Of a stretch of DNA of 64,000 bases, positions 24,640-37,780 are shown piece after piece. Source of the stretch: Citrus sinensis (Eukaryota > Streptophyta > Magnoliopsida > Sapindales > Rutaceae); the NCBI RefSeq assembly GCF_022201045.2, contig NC_068564.1, forward strand, positions 27,867,001 through 27,931,000. Reading direction: 5' to 3'. The stretch's first letter is position 1. Every line of letters begins with the position of its first letter. Below the pieces are notes generated by a model. That model made no database searches. It was given only the letters and a program-made list of their open reading frames with translations, and was not told the origin of the DNA. Position numbers and translations under genes: made by a program.

Positions 24640-25240
24640 AGGATCTACGATCTTATCAAAGTGGTACTAGAGGATCGATCCAGATACTGCATGGCTCCTA
24701 CAAAAATATCACAAAAAGCCAAATTTGACGCAATTAGAATTTAGAGGGAAGAATAAATGGAAGGCCTGAAGTAAAAATTGCTAAAGAGACGGCCGAAATA
24801 GAAGAAATTCTTACAGTCATAGCTTAAGCAGTTGCCAACTTGTCACCAGAGGGTACTGTAGAACTGCATGGACAAAAATTGCCTTAACAATAAATTATAA
24901 AAGTGCCTGCACAAAAATTGCTTGAACAAAGGAAAAAAAAGAAGAAAGAGTTACCTCAATCATAGATTGCCTAGGACAAGGCATAACTTTAGGGCAGGGG
25001 AATGTTAAAATCCAATAGAATTAGGATTGTAATTTTTTTTTTTAATTTAAATGAAGAATTCTATTACTATTAATTTGTTTTCTTGGAGGTTTTAATAGGT
25101 GTCTAGAATCCTATAAATAATTAATGATCTAAACTTTTGGGATTGAAACAATCAAATAAATTAGTCCTTTGACAAACTGGAATTGTTCTTTCTTGCTCGA
25201 CCGTGGTGAAAGGGATTCATAAGAAAATGGTCATGTTAAT
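24640..25240 (+). mobile_element. Possible LTR-retrotransposon fossil fragment
   Basis: The stretch near 24655 (ttatcaaagtggtac) resembles a tRNA primer-binding site region, and a purine tract near 24994-25003 is followed by tgttaaaatcc, the way a polypurine tract precedes a 3' LTR. Only a few hundred bases remain between, with no readable domains. It would be an old, broken remnant. Evidence is weak. Confidence 0.3.
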
Positions 25241-25587
25241 TTTATTGAGGGGCGGATCATCAGAAAAAGCTTCTCGACCCTTCCTTCCAAAACCTAACTT
25301 AACTACCTTCGGGACAAGACAATAATACCCCAAAATGAATAAATGATTCTTCAACAATCCACTTCACCGGTTCACAAGGGCAATTACGTCTATTCATAAA
25401 ATGCCCTAAAACCCCAACCTTTCCCCTGTAAGTCTCTTTTCTTTCTCGCCACGCACTTATTTTCCCTCTTATTTCCTCCCGTTCTGTTCCCCATCCCAAT
25501 AACAAAAAAATCCAATCTTTGCCCCTTAAACCCTAAATTTTCCTATTCCAAAATTAATCTTCCAGTTATTCTTTATCTTCCTCGGTG

Positions 25588-28110
25588 ATGATGGCCTCTA
25601 GGGTGTTGTCACGCGCCACTCGGTGCGTCGGCCGACGCGCGTTACTTCTTGTTCCTACTTCGGGGAAGCAACATTCACCTGCTCTCTCAAATCAGTTTCA
25701 TTCTCTTGTTTTTGAATCTCCCAATAAGGTAATAAAAGAAAGTTTCACTTTTCACTCGTAATTTTGAATTAGGGTTTTGCCAGGGTTTAAGGCTTTTTTT
25801 CTAAATTTGACTATTTTTCATTCAATTTGTGTGTGTGTGTTTTTTTTTTTTGGTTAATTGAATACGAGTTCCCATGTGCTTTCCGTTTATGTTATTAAAG
25901 TTGGGGACTTTTATCAAGATTCTCTATTTTAGAGATTAGACTAGTGTTTCTGATAAATCACAGAATTGCCTGAATTCTATAGTTTTTGGGATTAATTGGT
26001 CTATCTGTGTATGAATGAGAAGGTGCTTCGGGATTGATAAGCGTTGATTTTTATTATGTATGTAATCAGGGTTTTACTCGGTAGGATAACTGTTTTTCTT
26101 TTACGATTTATTGGGATTGATATGAATCAGCTGGATTTTTTTTCTCTCTTACATTTGATTCTTCTCCCCCCCCCCCCCCCGGAAAGCCTCCTGCTGTTAA
26201 GCGTCTTAAGTATGAATATGAGAACTTACAAAAACTGAATATGAGCAGACTTTTTTTTTTTCCATGCATTTGAATATTATCCATACTTGAATGCTTCTTT
26301 GATGTTTTCTTTTCTTCCTTTGTATGGCATATCTTCAAGTTTGACATGCAAAAGCTTGAGTTATATGATTGTTTTCTGTGCCAGTTGACACAGGTGTCTC
26401 TGTTTCATCAAACGACACTCAATTCATCTATATTTCAACGATTTGGATTTTCTTCGGCATCCCCTGAACCTAATGAAAAGGAACAAGGGAGTGCTCCAGA
26501 TAATAATGGTGCTGAGTCCCCCAAACCAAACAGAGATGCTAAGGATTCTGTAGATAATAATGGGGCTGAGGCCCCCAAACCAAATGGAGATGCTAAAGCT
26601 TCTGATGAAGGGATGGAAGCTACTGATCGAACAAAGGAATCAGGTTTTGATTCAAAACCCCAATCTACCGTGTCCCAATCTAATAAAAGGAGGAGAAGAG
26701 TTTCTAAACAAACTGCATTTTCTGATTCAGATTCAGAGAGTGAGATTGAACTTTCAAGGGATGATTTGGTGAAACTTCTGAAGGAAAGAGAAGAGCTTCT
26801 CATGGCAAAGAATGAAGAGATGAAGCAAATGCAAGATAAAGTTCTCCGTTCTTTTGCGGAAATGGAGAATGTCAAGGACAGGACAATACGTGAAGCAGAG
26901 AATTCAAAAAAATTTGCCATACAGGTTTCTTTGTTAGCATATTGCCTCCTTATAATAAAATTAACAAGACCTGTTGATATTTTTTGGTGTTTTATTTAGA
27001 ATTTTTACTCTGATGTTTGTTGTTTTTCAATTTTTTGCAGAATTTTGCGAAGGCCCTACTGGATGTTGCAGACAATTTGGGAAGAGCTTCTTCTGTTGTT
27101 AAAGAAAACTTCTTAAAGATAGATCCTTCTAATGACACTGCTGGAGCTGTGCCACTTCTGAAATCACTTCTGGAAGGTGTAGAAATGACTGAGAAGCAGC
27201 TGGGAGAGGTAAAATTTTATTATTGCTTTCCAAGTCATGTTTCCGCATCACTGCCTCCTGAGCACTTGTATGAACCGGGCTGTTATGGTTTGATGTTCAT
27301 CCATCTCTTTCTAGGACATCGTTGATTTTCTACATTTTATTCGATGAGAAGGGAGGAAACAAAATCAGCTTGCTTTTATTTTATGAATCTTCTCTGTTCT
27401 ATTTTATGCTTGTCAACCTTTTGCATCTCAGTGTGCTTGACATGCTGGATTTTGAGACATCAAGAGTAAATTGGAAGTTGAATTGGTTGCTAACTGTTTC
27501 CTGAACATTGTGCTTTTAGGTATTTAAAAAGTTTGGAGTTGAAAAATTTGATCCTATAAACGAACCATTTGATCCACACAGGCATAATGCAATGTTCCAA
27601 CTACCAGACAATTCCAAACCTCCAGGCACTGTGGCTCATGTTCTAAAGGTATAATTTAAATTGATCATTTTTTCCTCGATTAACTATATAAATATTGCAT
27701 TGATTGCTTATAATGTTGTTTGACATAGAAACCGTTTCACTCAAGGGAAGAAAGTATTATACACTTTAAAACATTGTTTTTATTTTTGTTAGAAATTGAA
27801 TTATACACTTGCTTAATTGATGTGGTTGAATGTGAATATTTAGACCAATCTTTGTGATTTGTGTGAAAGTGGGTATGATTTTGTTCAATTCTCATAGTCT
27901 GTTTGCTGGGCTAGGAATGCTTATGGTCAATATTTCATTTTAAAGTGTTGTCCAAGACTTATCAGGCCATGGGTTTGTGATACATACATATTCTGTTCTC
28001 CAATTTTGCAGTCGGGATACACACTCTATGAGCGAGTTATTAGGCCAGCTGAAGTTGGGGTTACTCAAGCAGTGGAAAATGATCGTGCTGAGAATAATGA
28101 TCAGGCATAA
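25588..28110 (+). CDS. MGE1: Mitochondrial GrpE co-chaperone
   Basis: Five exons give about 355 residues. The start is a double ATG (25588 and 25591). The first 47 residues are Arg/Ser-rich without acids until the end (SRVLSRATRCVGRRALLL), a mitochondrial presequence. A low-complexity section follows with an 18-residue tandem duplication, then an acidic Ser run and coiled coil (LVKLLKEREELLMAKNEEMK). The GrpE core follows: FAEMENVKDRTIREAE, NFAKALLDVADNLGRA, FDPHRHNAMFQ, and VLKSGYTLYERVIRPAEVGV. Family knowledge: nucleotide-exchange factor for mitochondrial Hsp70 in protein import and folding. Exon 2 has two usable acceptors 9 bp apart (after 26384 or 26393), adding or dropping LTQ. Likely Arabidopsis counterparts are At5g55200/At4g26780. 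Confidence 0.93.
26166..26180. repeat. Poly-C run of 15 in GrpE intron 1
   Basis: An uninterrupted run of 15 C inside an intron of AT-rich DNA. Similar runs lie near 29720-29730 (G), 30069-30083 (C) and 32048-32056 (C). Confidence 0.8.
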
Positions 28111-28829
28111 AGACAAAGCTCATGAAGTCCCCATATATAAATTTTGGCCTCATTTGTGATTTGTCGGTTGAGAAGAAAGAAGTACAATGGTTTTCTTGTT
28201 AGATTAACCTCAAGTGCAGCAGAGAACACTTTTTCCTCCCCCCTTTTCTTTGCACCATCTCTTATCAAATCTCTTGTCATTTAGACATAATAATGATGCT
28301 ACAAAGATTGTGTTGGTGCTTTCTCATTATTGTTAATTATTTCAAGCATAGAGATAGTTTTGAGTTTTATAAATGCCGTTAGGATCAGAGATCTGGTTTC
28401 ATTCCTCGCAATTGTCATTTTATACTGCTTTGTAAGTTTAGCATGTGACTTGATTTGTCTAATTTCATTATAAGTTCTGTGAGGATGATAAAAAAATGCA
28501 ATAGGCTAAACTGTAATGCGGAGAGAATGACCATACCCAAGGTACCTTGAAATTTTCTTCAAGATTTTTTGTCCAATGTTGGTAATGGGTTTCTAGAGCA
28601 TAACCAACAACTGCCCATATAGCATGCCCAAAAAAGGTGTCATATTGCACATGCTTCATAGTGCATATATATACAGACGGTAGACCAAGAACAAGATCAA
28701 ACGTTCGCTTATTTGCTACGAACCTATCTACATACTATATACCTAGATATTAAGTCTACATCTTAATTACAAACTAAAGCATAGCTTCCTGTTTAACAGT
28801 TAACAGTGCACAGTGATGATGTTATGGCA
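28111..28829. other. Convergent 3' flanks of GrpE and the unknown gene
   Basis: No gene seen between the two facing stop codons. Confidence 0.5.
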
Positions 28830-30660
28830 CTAAAACAAGTCATCAATAGCTGACTTAATCAGCTGATTGTCTTTTATGTGGCTGACAGAATCCTGGTCGT
28901 CACTCCGGCCTCCCAAGCACAGTCCCACCTCCCAATCACTCATGTTCAAATCCTGCAAAGCAAAGAGAATAATGTATTATTGCGACATGTAGTTCAAGCT
29001 CCATAAAGTACTTATATGCATATAGATGCTTCCCTTCGCCCCACTTAGAAGGGGAGGGATTTTACCATCATCAAAGTTCATCACAAGCTAAGGCAGATCC
29101 AAAGAAGCAACATAAGTTCCGTTAAATTTTAAAAATTTAAAAGAGAAGGGGGTGGCTTGGTGTTGGGGGGAGGCTTGGTGTCATGGTGGATTAGTAGCTG
29201 TAGCTGTTTTGGGCAGGTTCCAATTAATTCATTTGGAACGGGCACTGTGTAACTCAATATTTTCTTTTCAAGATAAGCATCTTCCATCATTCCCATTCTT
29301 GACAGGTTAAGCCAATGTAAAGGATGCAATTAATTAGAAGAAAATTCTAGCAAAACACAATATATGTTTTATAGAGTGGAATCATTTGGAAAAGAAAACA
29401 AAGAAAACACAAGGAAACTTTTGTTACCTGACTTTCTTTTGTTAAAGTTTTGTCTACCTTCACTTCATTGGTCTCAGAATTGGGATGCCCATTATGCATG
29501 TCAGTCTCAATTTCTCTAGCTTCATCCTCATCCTTCTCCAAACCAGCCTTCTTCTGTTCCTCTAGAACAGCAACCTGCACAATACGACAGTGATCAATCA
29601 ATGCTCAAGACAACAAACAAAATGGAAACATCCCAAAAATATAATGTCAATGAATTGGTACGAAATGATATCAACATGTTAAAATTCTTCCTACTTTCAT
29701 GATCCCTTACTTCGAGGAAGGGGGGGGGGGTCATTGACAAACACAACCCCAGCAGACCCACAATACTAATTTAGAACCTCCCACATGAGAACACTATCTC
29801 CTAGCCACTGAACCAAGGAGCGTCTCACATCATCACATCTTCCACACTTCTAACCTTTGCAAGAAACTTCTAAACCAGATTTATCAAATTAAGCTATGTA
29901 AAAAGATGTACTACATACAACTCAAGAAATGATATCATTGCACTGCAAACTTAAATCAACCATCCACCTTTGAGTAGAAGTTTTGAACACAAACCAGTTA
30001 TACTAGAGTACTAGTAAGCACTGGAAAGTGAAAATATACCGAAATTTAAAAATAATAAACAACACAAACCCCCCCCCCCCCCCTCAAAAAAAAACAAATA
30101 ATCCAACATCAAGCAGAACCCAGTATTTAGGTAAATAGATGAGTAAATTAATAATTAAAAAGAAAGACATAATTAAAAAATTAATAATCCAAAAAAATAA
30201 TTAAAAAGGAAAGAAAGCAAGCAAAAAAAATCAAACTAAAATTTCGAGAGTCATCTAGAAAAAAGCCAAGCAACCAACTTTCTCAGAAAATATTACCCCA
30301 AAAAAAAAAGGAAAAGAAAAATTTAAAAACCCTGCTTAAACCCCTAGATAAATTAATAAATTATCAACTTACTGGAGTGTAACGGAACCGTCGCTTCGGC
30401 GGCTCCTCCGTTGTGGCTCCGTTATTATCAGAGGAGTTCGAAGAGAGTGGGGTCCACTTACAAAGAAGCAGAGGAGCGCCGTTTATGCTGTTGCTGTTGT
30501 TGTTGTTATTATGGCCGTTGGATTGGCTAATTGTGGACGGGGATGATGACGACACGTGGACCCACCTCTTCTTCCATTTCCTCACCGGACCGTTGAACAC
30601 CGTCTGCGTCGGGCCGTACCGGGCCGAGGCCCGACCCATCCTGGACCCCACTCCTTCCAT
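28830..30660 (-). CDS. Conserved plant protein of unknown function
   Basis: Three exons on the minus strand, all with phase-0 introns, join to 185 residues. The first (30373-30660) reads MGRASARYGPTQTVFNGPVR then KWKKRWVHV, an Asn/Ser run, LLLCKWTPL and PPKRRFRYTP. The second is acidic and Lys-rich (EEQKKAGLEKDEDEAREIE), likely helical. The third is DLNMSDWEVGLCLGG and ends IKSAIDDLF. Only the two ends look constrained; the middle is low complexity. No signal peptide or membrane segment. It sits between GrpE and TIG, the place of Arabidopsis At5g55210, an uncharacterised gene, so it is probably its orthologue. No function is proposed. Confidence 0.8.
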
Positions 30661-31735
30661 CTCTCTTTTTTTTTTTTTTTATCTCTCTCCAAGTTCCGAA
30701 CTTTTTCCGATGGCCTGACCGGTGATATTGAAGAGAGTTTAGCACGTGTTGTCAGTGATGCTAGCTACTGCCCAGCTCAAGCTTTTGGCTGTTTCGCTCC
30801 TTATATAAAGCTGAATTCAATGAAGATCAGATGTTACGATGTCGTTTTGGCAAAGCAAAGTGGCCTAACCGTTTTTGTTAAGCGCCAAATGGTGGAGTTT
30901 GTCGGTTCATTGTACCCTTTGTCTCTTATTATTTCGTAGATAAAAAATTTTAAAAAAAAAATGTTTAATGTTTGGGAAATCAAGGTTAAAGTTGATGGTA
31001 TTTGTAAATATAGTTATTTAATTAATAAATTCGTGTAAAAAAAAAACATGTCAATATTAATTAATTAAATTATAATTAATTTAAAATGAAATATTACATT
31101 TATTAAAATAATTAATTCTATACTTTTAAAGTCTAACTAACTAATTCGACTTAGTTGTCAAGTCACAATCTTAATAATTAAATAAAATTGATCTTGATGT
31201 CTAAATTTAGATTATTTTATCACTATACTATTTTGTATGCCTTCCTACAAACTCTTTCATTCAATGAAGTTTAGCTTGTCATTTAATAATTTACATAATT
31301 TTGTATTAGTTAATATTCTAAGGGGCAAAAGCGATGCAGCGTTTGGGTGTTAAATAATTCAATTCTAAAATATTAAAAAAAATTGAATGTTATATAACTA
31401 AAGAAATTATTTGTTAGAGAAGTATTGCGTTACTCGATTGGAATAGAGATTGATTAAAAACTAATTAAAACACATCTCTAATATTATAAAATTTATTAAT
31501 TATTTTAACAATATAACAATTTACCCTTTCGTTGAAGAACGTAAAATTTGGAATAATCCACGTTGGGTGAAGGCGTGAAAGTAAGCACCAAGCACCTAAT
31601 TGGAAGAAAATGTAAATACGCAAAACGCAGCGTATTAACTGAAAAGATATTAAAGATACGAACACTATCTTCAACAACGATCTCTTAGAGAAGTCGAGCT
31701 CTTTTTTATCATCACACAATAAACCGGGAAAAAAA
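30661..31735. promoter_or_regulatory. Divergent promoter between the unknown gene and TIG
   Basis: The two genes start back-to-back, about 1.07 kb apart. The middle is very AT-rich, with no element recognised. The open frame across 30556-30939 runs antisense to the unknown gene's first exon and is not protein-like. Confidence 0.45.
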
Positions 31736-34700
31736 ATGGAGCTTTGCATCACCAACTCAACAAGAATCCTCAACTTGAACTCTCTCAACAGAACAGGGCT
31801 TCCTCTTTCTGTTTCTCTAAAGAACTCAACTGTTGAGTTCATGAACCAAAACTACTTCAATTCTCAGAAACTGTCATCATTTTCCCGCCAAATTCACTTA
31901 TATCTCCATCAACCTCAATTTCATCGAAGCCCAGTTCGTATCTTTGCTTCTTCATCCTCCTCGGTGGCTCTGGGACCCGAGAAGGATCGGCTTCCGGCTG
32001 ATATCGAGGTCACAGAGAGTCCAGAACCCAATTCGACAGTGAGTTCCCCCCCCCCCTTCTCTCTCTCTTTTTGTCCATTTTTGTTTATAGTTTCTTGTTA
32101 AATTTGCGACATTTTTCTTTTGTGTTTCTTTATATTGTCACCTTAATTTTGAGGTTTTATTTGTTTGTATTACTGGGTATTTTTCTGTTTCGCTTGGTTT
32201 AAATTCCATAGGTTGTTTCATTACTGCATTTTTTACTATCTTACAAGTTTTAATTCGTTTCATTTCACATATGAATATGTTTCTTTTGTTTTATCAATCG
32301 CCTTAAATTATGATCAACACTGAAGTTTTATCAGTTAAATGGCTTTTCGTTCACTTCATTCTCTGAATTTGTTGTAATAATATTGTTGCTAAATGTTACT
32401 GTGTCATATCACCGCCTAAATTGTGTTGTGTGTATGTATGTTTTCTTTAATTATATTATTATTTTCTATTAATTCTTCTTGACTATCTGTGTCTTGGTTG
32501 ATATTTAAGTCTGCTTTGTTATGTAGTTATGGGCTTCTTTTTTCTTTTCTATTCTTTTGGTAGTCTCATTGTGATTTGTATCTTTCTATGTTTCTATTTA
32601 TGCAGGTGAGGCTGAGTGTAGAAGTTCCAGAGGCGGTATGCAAGGATAGCTACAAAAGGGTCCTTAATGAGTTGATGAAGCAAGTCAAGGTGCTTGTCTC
32701 ATTTACATGTGAATTCCTGTTGAGATGTAATAGATGATTGTTAACTTGTGTAGGCAGGAGTTGAATTTTGGACATGTAACTAGTTTTGTCCGTGCAGATT
32801 CCTGGATTTCGTCCTGGGAAGATTCCAGAGAGTGTTCTTGTAGGTTTTGTTGGGGAGCAGAATGTTAAAAAGGCTACGGTTGAATCTATTCTGAAGAGGA
32901 CCCTTCCTCATGCCATGACTTCGGTATTTTATATCATAGTCTCTTCATTTCTTATTTTATCCGAAAACAATTCGAATTTCTTGTTGTGGAATTATATTGC
33001 TTAGGTGACTGGAAGGGCTTTGAGAGACTCCGTCCGCATTGTGACTAAGTTTTCTGAAATGGAGAAGAACTATTCTTCTCTCAACTCTCTCAGGTTCAAG
33101 CTTGCTTTTTCTTCTATCATCTTCATTGTACTGTATTGCAACTTTTACCTCTCAATTTTTTGTCATGGGCTTGTAATTTTAAGCCTATCGACGTTTCTCG
33201 ACTTACATGCAATAATATGGATTCTGCTTGCTGATTTGACTTGTGCTCCAGTTATGATGTGCTTGTCGATGTTGCGCCTGAAGTCAAATGGAATCCTGAA
33301 AATGGATACAAGAATTTGAAGATTGTTGTAGAAATAGATAATGACACAGCTGCTCAACAAGCTGCTGAAGAAGAATTAAGACGTCGCCATAAGTCCCTTG
33401 GATCACTGAAAATTGTCACTGACAGAGGACTACAGGTACCTGGTTGAAATCACTCTAGTTCTCCCTATTTAATGTCTTTTGTACGTGAGGCATTAATTGT
33501 ATGCTGTAATAACGAACAGCAGTTGTTTATGTAAAAGGATTGGTAGGAGTGTCAATTTTTAGCTATTTTAATTGTGATGGTTCATCATTTTTGTTAAATG
33601 GAACTTATGGGTTGTTTCTAACTTTCTATGAAATAAGAATGTTAGAGAACAGATGCTTGGATGCTTACAATTGTACATATTTGTAAGACTCCTCCAGACC
33701 TTATTTAATCAATCTATTTTAGTAAGAATATCAAGTCCGGCCTAACACTGAGGGGAAGCCAACTTAGATTTCATTTTTCCATTAGGGGCCCAACTCTTTC
33801 AATAGAATAAGAGTTCTATGCGGTCACCATTAAAAGGGAAAAATTGCAGAAATATTGCTTTATCTTTTCCTAAAGTAGAGGAAGATGTTCATGGCTTCCA
33901 CCTTTCAGTAGGTTTGAGAAACTGACTTTTGTTAGAACATCTTATTTGATGATTTATGTATTTGTTCCTTGTTAGATGTTATTGTACTCATCATATGTGT
34001 AGTAGATGTATTTTTCCTTTCACTTTCAGTTTAGATTTTGGTTTTTGCATTTTGTTGATAGGAATTGAGTTTATAGTTTTACAAGTCTTATTAGACAAAT
34101 TGAAATCGAGATGCGTTTAAAAACTTCTTTCTATTATCACAAGGTTTGTATGTTACAAGAACTTGACACTTTCACAGGTCGGTGACATTGCAATCGTTGA
34201 TATATCAGCAACAACAATAGATGAAGATGAATCAAATGTTCAAAATATTCCAGATGCAGAGACCAAAGGTTTGCCATTATCAGCCTGAATTATGTTGCCC
34301 GTATTTCATTTTTTCCATTATCCTCCCTGCTCATTGCATTTCCTACTATATGCTAAGAAAGTTAGATGAACTAGTCTCTAACTGAACTACTTCTAAGAAT
34401 TTGTTTTTCTTCTCTTTGAAAAGCTCCCTTGTATGCATGTCAGTTGTTCCCTTCTTCCGAAATGTGTTGATGGGCATATCTTTACCATTGGACCCAGTGT
34501 ACTATCAAGTGACTGCATCCTCATTTCCCTTTCTTTTGCAGGATTTCATTTTGATACAGAAGATGGGGACAAAGTTCTTCCAGGTTTTCTTGATTCTATA
34601 AGTGGAATTCAACGAGGTGAAACAAAGTCCTTTCGACTCGCATTCCCTGAATCCTGGAGACAAGAACATCTTCGTGGTGTTCAAGCTCAATTTACTGTGA

Positions 34701-36070
34701 GTTTCTTCCTGTTTTATAGAGTTTAGCACCATTGTTGATTAACAGGATTCTATAAAGCAAGATTAATGCGAATGGAAGGAATCATGTCTAGAATATGTCT
34801 AAGGACATTTTATTTTCTAATTTCCATTTTCTTTTCAGGTTGAATGCAGAGAACTGTTTTATAGAGATTTGCCGAAATTGGATGACTCCCTTGCTGGAAA
34901 GCTTCTTCCTGGATGCACTACCATAGAGCAGGTAAACATTGCATTAAAATCATAGGAACAGTTCTGGTTCGATGTATTCTTCCATTGATGATTTCTGCTG
35001 CACAAATCTGCAGGTCAAGGAAACATTATTGCAGAAGTGTCGAGAAGTGGAGCAAACTGCAAAAGACCAGGCGACTGATAATGCAATTCTAGACCAGCTT
35101 TACAAGGTTATTTGATGTAGTGAAGTTGCAACATTTAGATTGGATTGATTTCATGAGGTCTTTAATTGGTGCTTCCCTTGGATATTGGCTTTGTACAGCG
35201 AGTCAATGCCTGGGCTGCTGTTCATTTCTTATGGGAACATTATCGTCAAACAAAAGTATTGTTATTTATGTGCCAGCCATATATTATAACGTCTTTTACT
35301 TACTATATCGCAATCTTTGTTAATGTCAGATGGTGGAAATTGATATTCCTCAATCCTTGTTTGAGGAACAAGGAAGGCAGCTTTATGGGGCTCAACTTTT
35401 GCAGATGCAGGTCAGTACTGAGTGTTTTTGTTTCTATAGGTACCCTAACCCATTTGATGGCCTTGGATCCTCGAAAGATTAACCATTTTCCATGATTTGA
35501 TTTTGCAATATCTCTTTGCAAGAACTAGTTCTCATTCCAGCACTTTGTTACTACAGGCAGGTATGAAATTGAACGAACAGCAGTTGGCTGCTCTATCAAG
35601 CCCAAAAGCAGTAAAAGAGTTTCTGGAAAACCAGACGGAGAACATAACCAATGTGATAAAACAGAATCTAGCCGTCGGAGATATCTTTAAACGTGAAAAT
35701 TTGCAGGTACGTATGTGTCTCTTGCTAACTTCTGGAACGCCCTCAGGAACATCAACTCTTGAGATTCATTATAGAAGTAAATGTATTGAACATTGCTGCA
35801 GTTTTCGACTGAAGACTTAGTCAAAGAAGTTGAAAACTCCATTGCTGAATTAAAACAACAGAAACAAGAATATGATGAGGATCGCGTAAGAGAACAGGTT
35901 AGCACATTTTCTTACGTGGGGTTAATCTTTTGTGGCATAATGCAGAGTCAGAATTCATCTCACATTTCTTGCTTCTGGAACTTATTACATAGGTGATAGA
36001 CATACTCGAAGGAGCTAAAGTTCTCGAATGGTTGAGAGAACATGCAGAAATTCAGTACATAACCAGATGA
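31736..36070 (+). CDS. TIG: Trigger factor-like protein TIG, plastid
   Basis: About 13 exons join to roughly 550 residues. The first exon (ATG 31736) encodes a Ser/Asn-rich leader of about 70 residues up to SPVRIFASSSSS, a plastid transit peptide. The ribosome-binding domain follows (VRLSVEVPEAVCKDSYKRVL, IPGFRPGKIPESVL; the GFRPGK loop is the trigger-factor signature). The peptidyl-prolyl isomerase domain (VGDIAIVDIS, KVLPGFLDSISGIQRGETKS) and a long helical C-terminal domain (KETLLQKCREVEQTAKDQAT; LKQQKQEYDEDRVREQ; ILEGAKVLEWL) complete it. Family knowledge: ribosome-associated chaperone for nascent chains, here plastid-encoded ones. All domains are present. Arabidopsis counterpart At5g55220. 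Confidence 0.94.
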
Positions 36071-36850
36071 GAACATAACCAATAATATGAAAAGGAGCTA
36101 GAGTTGGCAGGAGCCGGATTAGAAATTGCATTGCAGATGCATTGGTGTCTCTGCAAAATTTTGTATTGTAGAGACTCGTTGTATAGCAATTGTTGTACAA
36201 GATAGTTATCGACAGAAGTGTTTTTGCTGTGTTGGGGTTTTAGAGAGGATGGTTCATGATCAGCCCAAAATTCAATTTTGGTCCATCTAATATGAATTAA
36301 CTTTCTTAATACTAGTTACCATGTGAGCGGACAGTTGAATTTAGTTTTCTTGTAAATTTTATCGATTGAACCAATTAACATCTATTTACAAAATCTGCAT
36401 TTCTTGTTACTAAGGAGATCATTAACTAAAAAGTGAAAAAACGAAGGTCGATTTGGTCATCACGTGTCTACAAATTCAAGATAATCAATCACATTAGGGT
36501 CTAAAACTCGCATGATAGGCATAGCTTTATGAATTACATATTTATATTGTATGGTGTGTAAACATAATAATAAATAACATGAAAGGACAAAATGCATGTG
36601 AAGTGCTTTTGGCTTGTTCAATGCACCAAACAAAATCCCATACATTCTCTGCCCAGGCCACATGAAGCAAGCCCTACAAAAGTGCTTCTATTGGTCAGTT
36701 GTGTGATGATTTTCGACAAACATCATCTCATCTCTCCTGCGAAAAGAAAACTATCCATGTTGGGTCAGTGTCTTTTCAAATTAGCGCAGTCTCAAAATTT
36801 TCATTTTGCATCACTTTGGTAAGTTTCATTTAATTAAATTAAAGCAAACC
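36071..36850. other. TIG 3' flank, intergenic
   Basis: Probable TIG 3' UTR in the first 200 bp, then no gene. Confidence 0.5.
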
Positions 36851-36858
36851 ACTAAATT

Positions 36859-37780
36859 AACAGTGGCGGATCTACAGTTGGGGTACGCCAGGCTGTAGCC
36901 TGATCAGGAAAAAATTATTTATACCCCTTATTTTTTTATTAAATTTATGTAATAATAGAGTTTTTATTTTATTTTCATAAATGTTCCTAACTCAATTACC
37001 CTTATATTTTTCATTAATTTTATGTCATAGTAAAGTTTTATTTTATTTTCAAATATGTCCTTAATTAATTATATTTTTTTAATTGAAATTAGTGACTTAT
37101 TTTATAAAATGATTAATTTATATATTTATTTAATAGGTTGAAAACATTAGAGGGCTAATGTTATTATTGTTTTAGTTTATTTTAAAAAAATTCTAATTGA
37201 AAAAAAAAAGTGTGTCAATCTAATATAAAGTGTCACTAGTATTAAAAATACCTACAAAAACAACATGCAATAGCAATTACCAACATTTTCATAAACTTTT
37301 TATGTGAATTTTGAGTTTTCATTTAGTAGTTACAGTAGCTAAGAGGACAAGTAAGAAAATAAAATTTGAGTATTTTGAGAAGTTTTTGGTAGAAGAATTA
37401 TCAGCATCTGATTTTTCAAAAGAGAGTTAGAGCGCCTACCAAAGAAACAACGACATTCATATATGTTTTTACTGGATGAGTTTCGTTTATTATTTAAACT
37501 TTTGACTAACAATATATTTATAATTTTAAAATATGAATAAATTTTAGTTGTTTAATTTATTTAAACTTGTTAATTAAGAACTTCACTTCAAACATTAAAG
37601 TTTTACTTGCGAGTTTTAATTGATTGTAATTACATATATTGATTTAATTTAGCATAAAATTCTTAATTGATTTATTAATCCTTCTACAATTATCTGTTAT
37701 TATAGGTTGCAATGTCGGATTTCATAATTAAAAAATAGTGTTTTAGCCCGAAGTAATATAAATTCTTAGACCTACCCCTG
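36859..37780. mobile_element. Degraded hAT-like non-autonomous element
   Basis: The left end reads cagtggcggatcta and the right end, on the other strand, caggggtaggtcta: 10 of 14 positions match. Flanks are actaaatt (36851-36858) and actaaata (37781-37788), a 7-of-8 match and the 8-bp target length of hAT transposases. The inside is AT-rich with no open frame. Old insertion. Confidence 0.6.

Noticed and set aside
26435-26920. 161-codon open frame on the minus strand
   Set aside because: It lies wholly antisense to GrpE exon 2 and its Ser/Leu-rich product mirrors the Glu/Lys-rich coding strand.
30413-30939. Two plus-strand frames of about 100-127 codons
   Set aside because: Antisense to the first exon of the unknown minus-strand gene and full of runs (LLLLLLLL, FFFFF).
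31465-31842. 125-codon minus-strand frame
   Set aside because: It overlaps TIG exon 1 antisense and extends into AT-rich promoter DNA; no domain and no supporting splice pattern.
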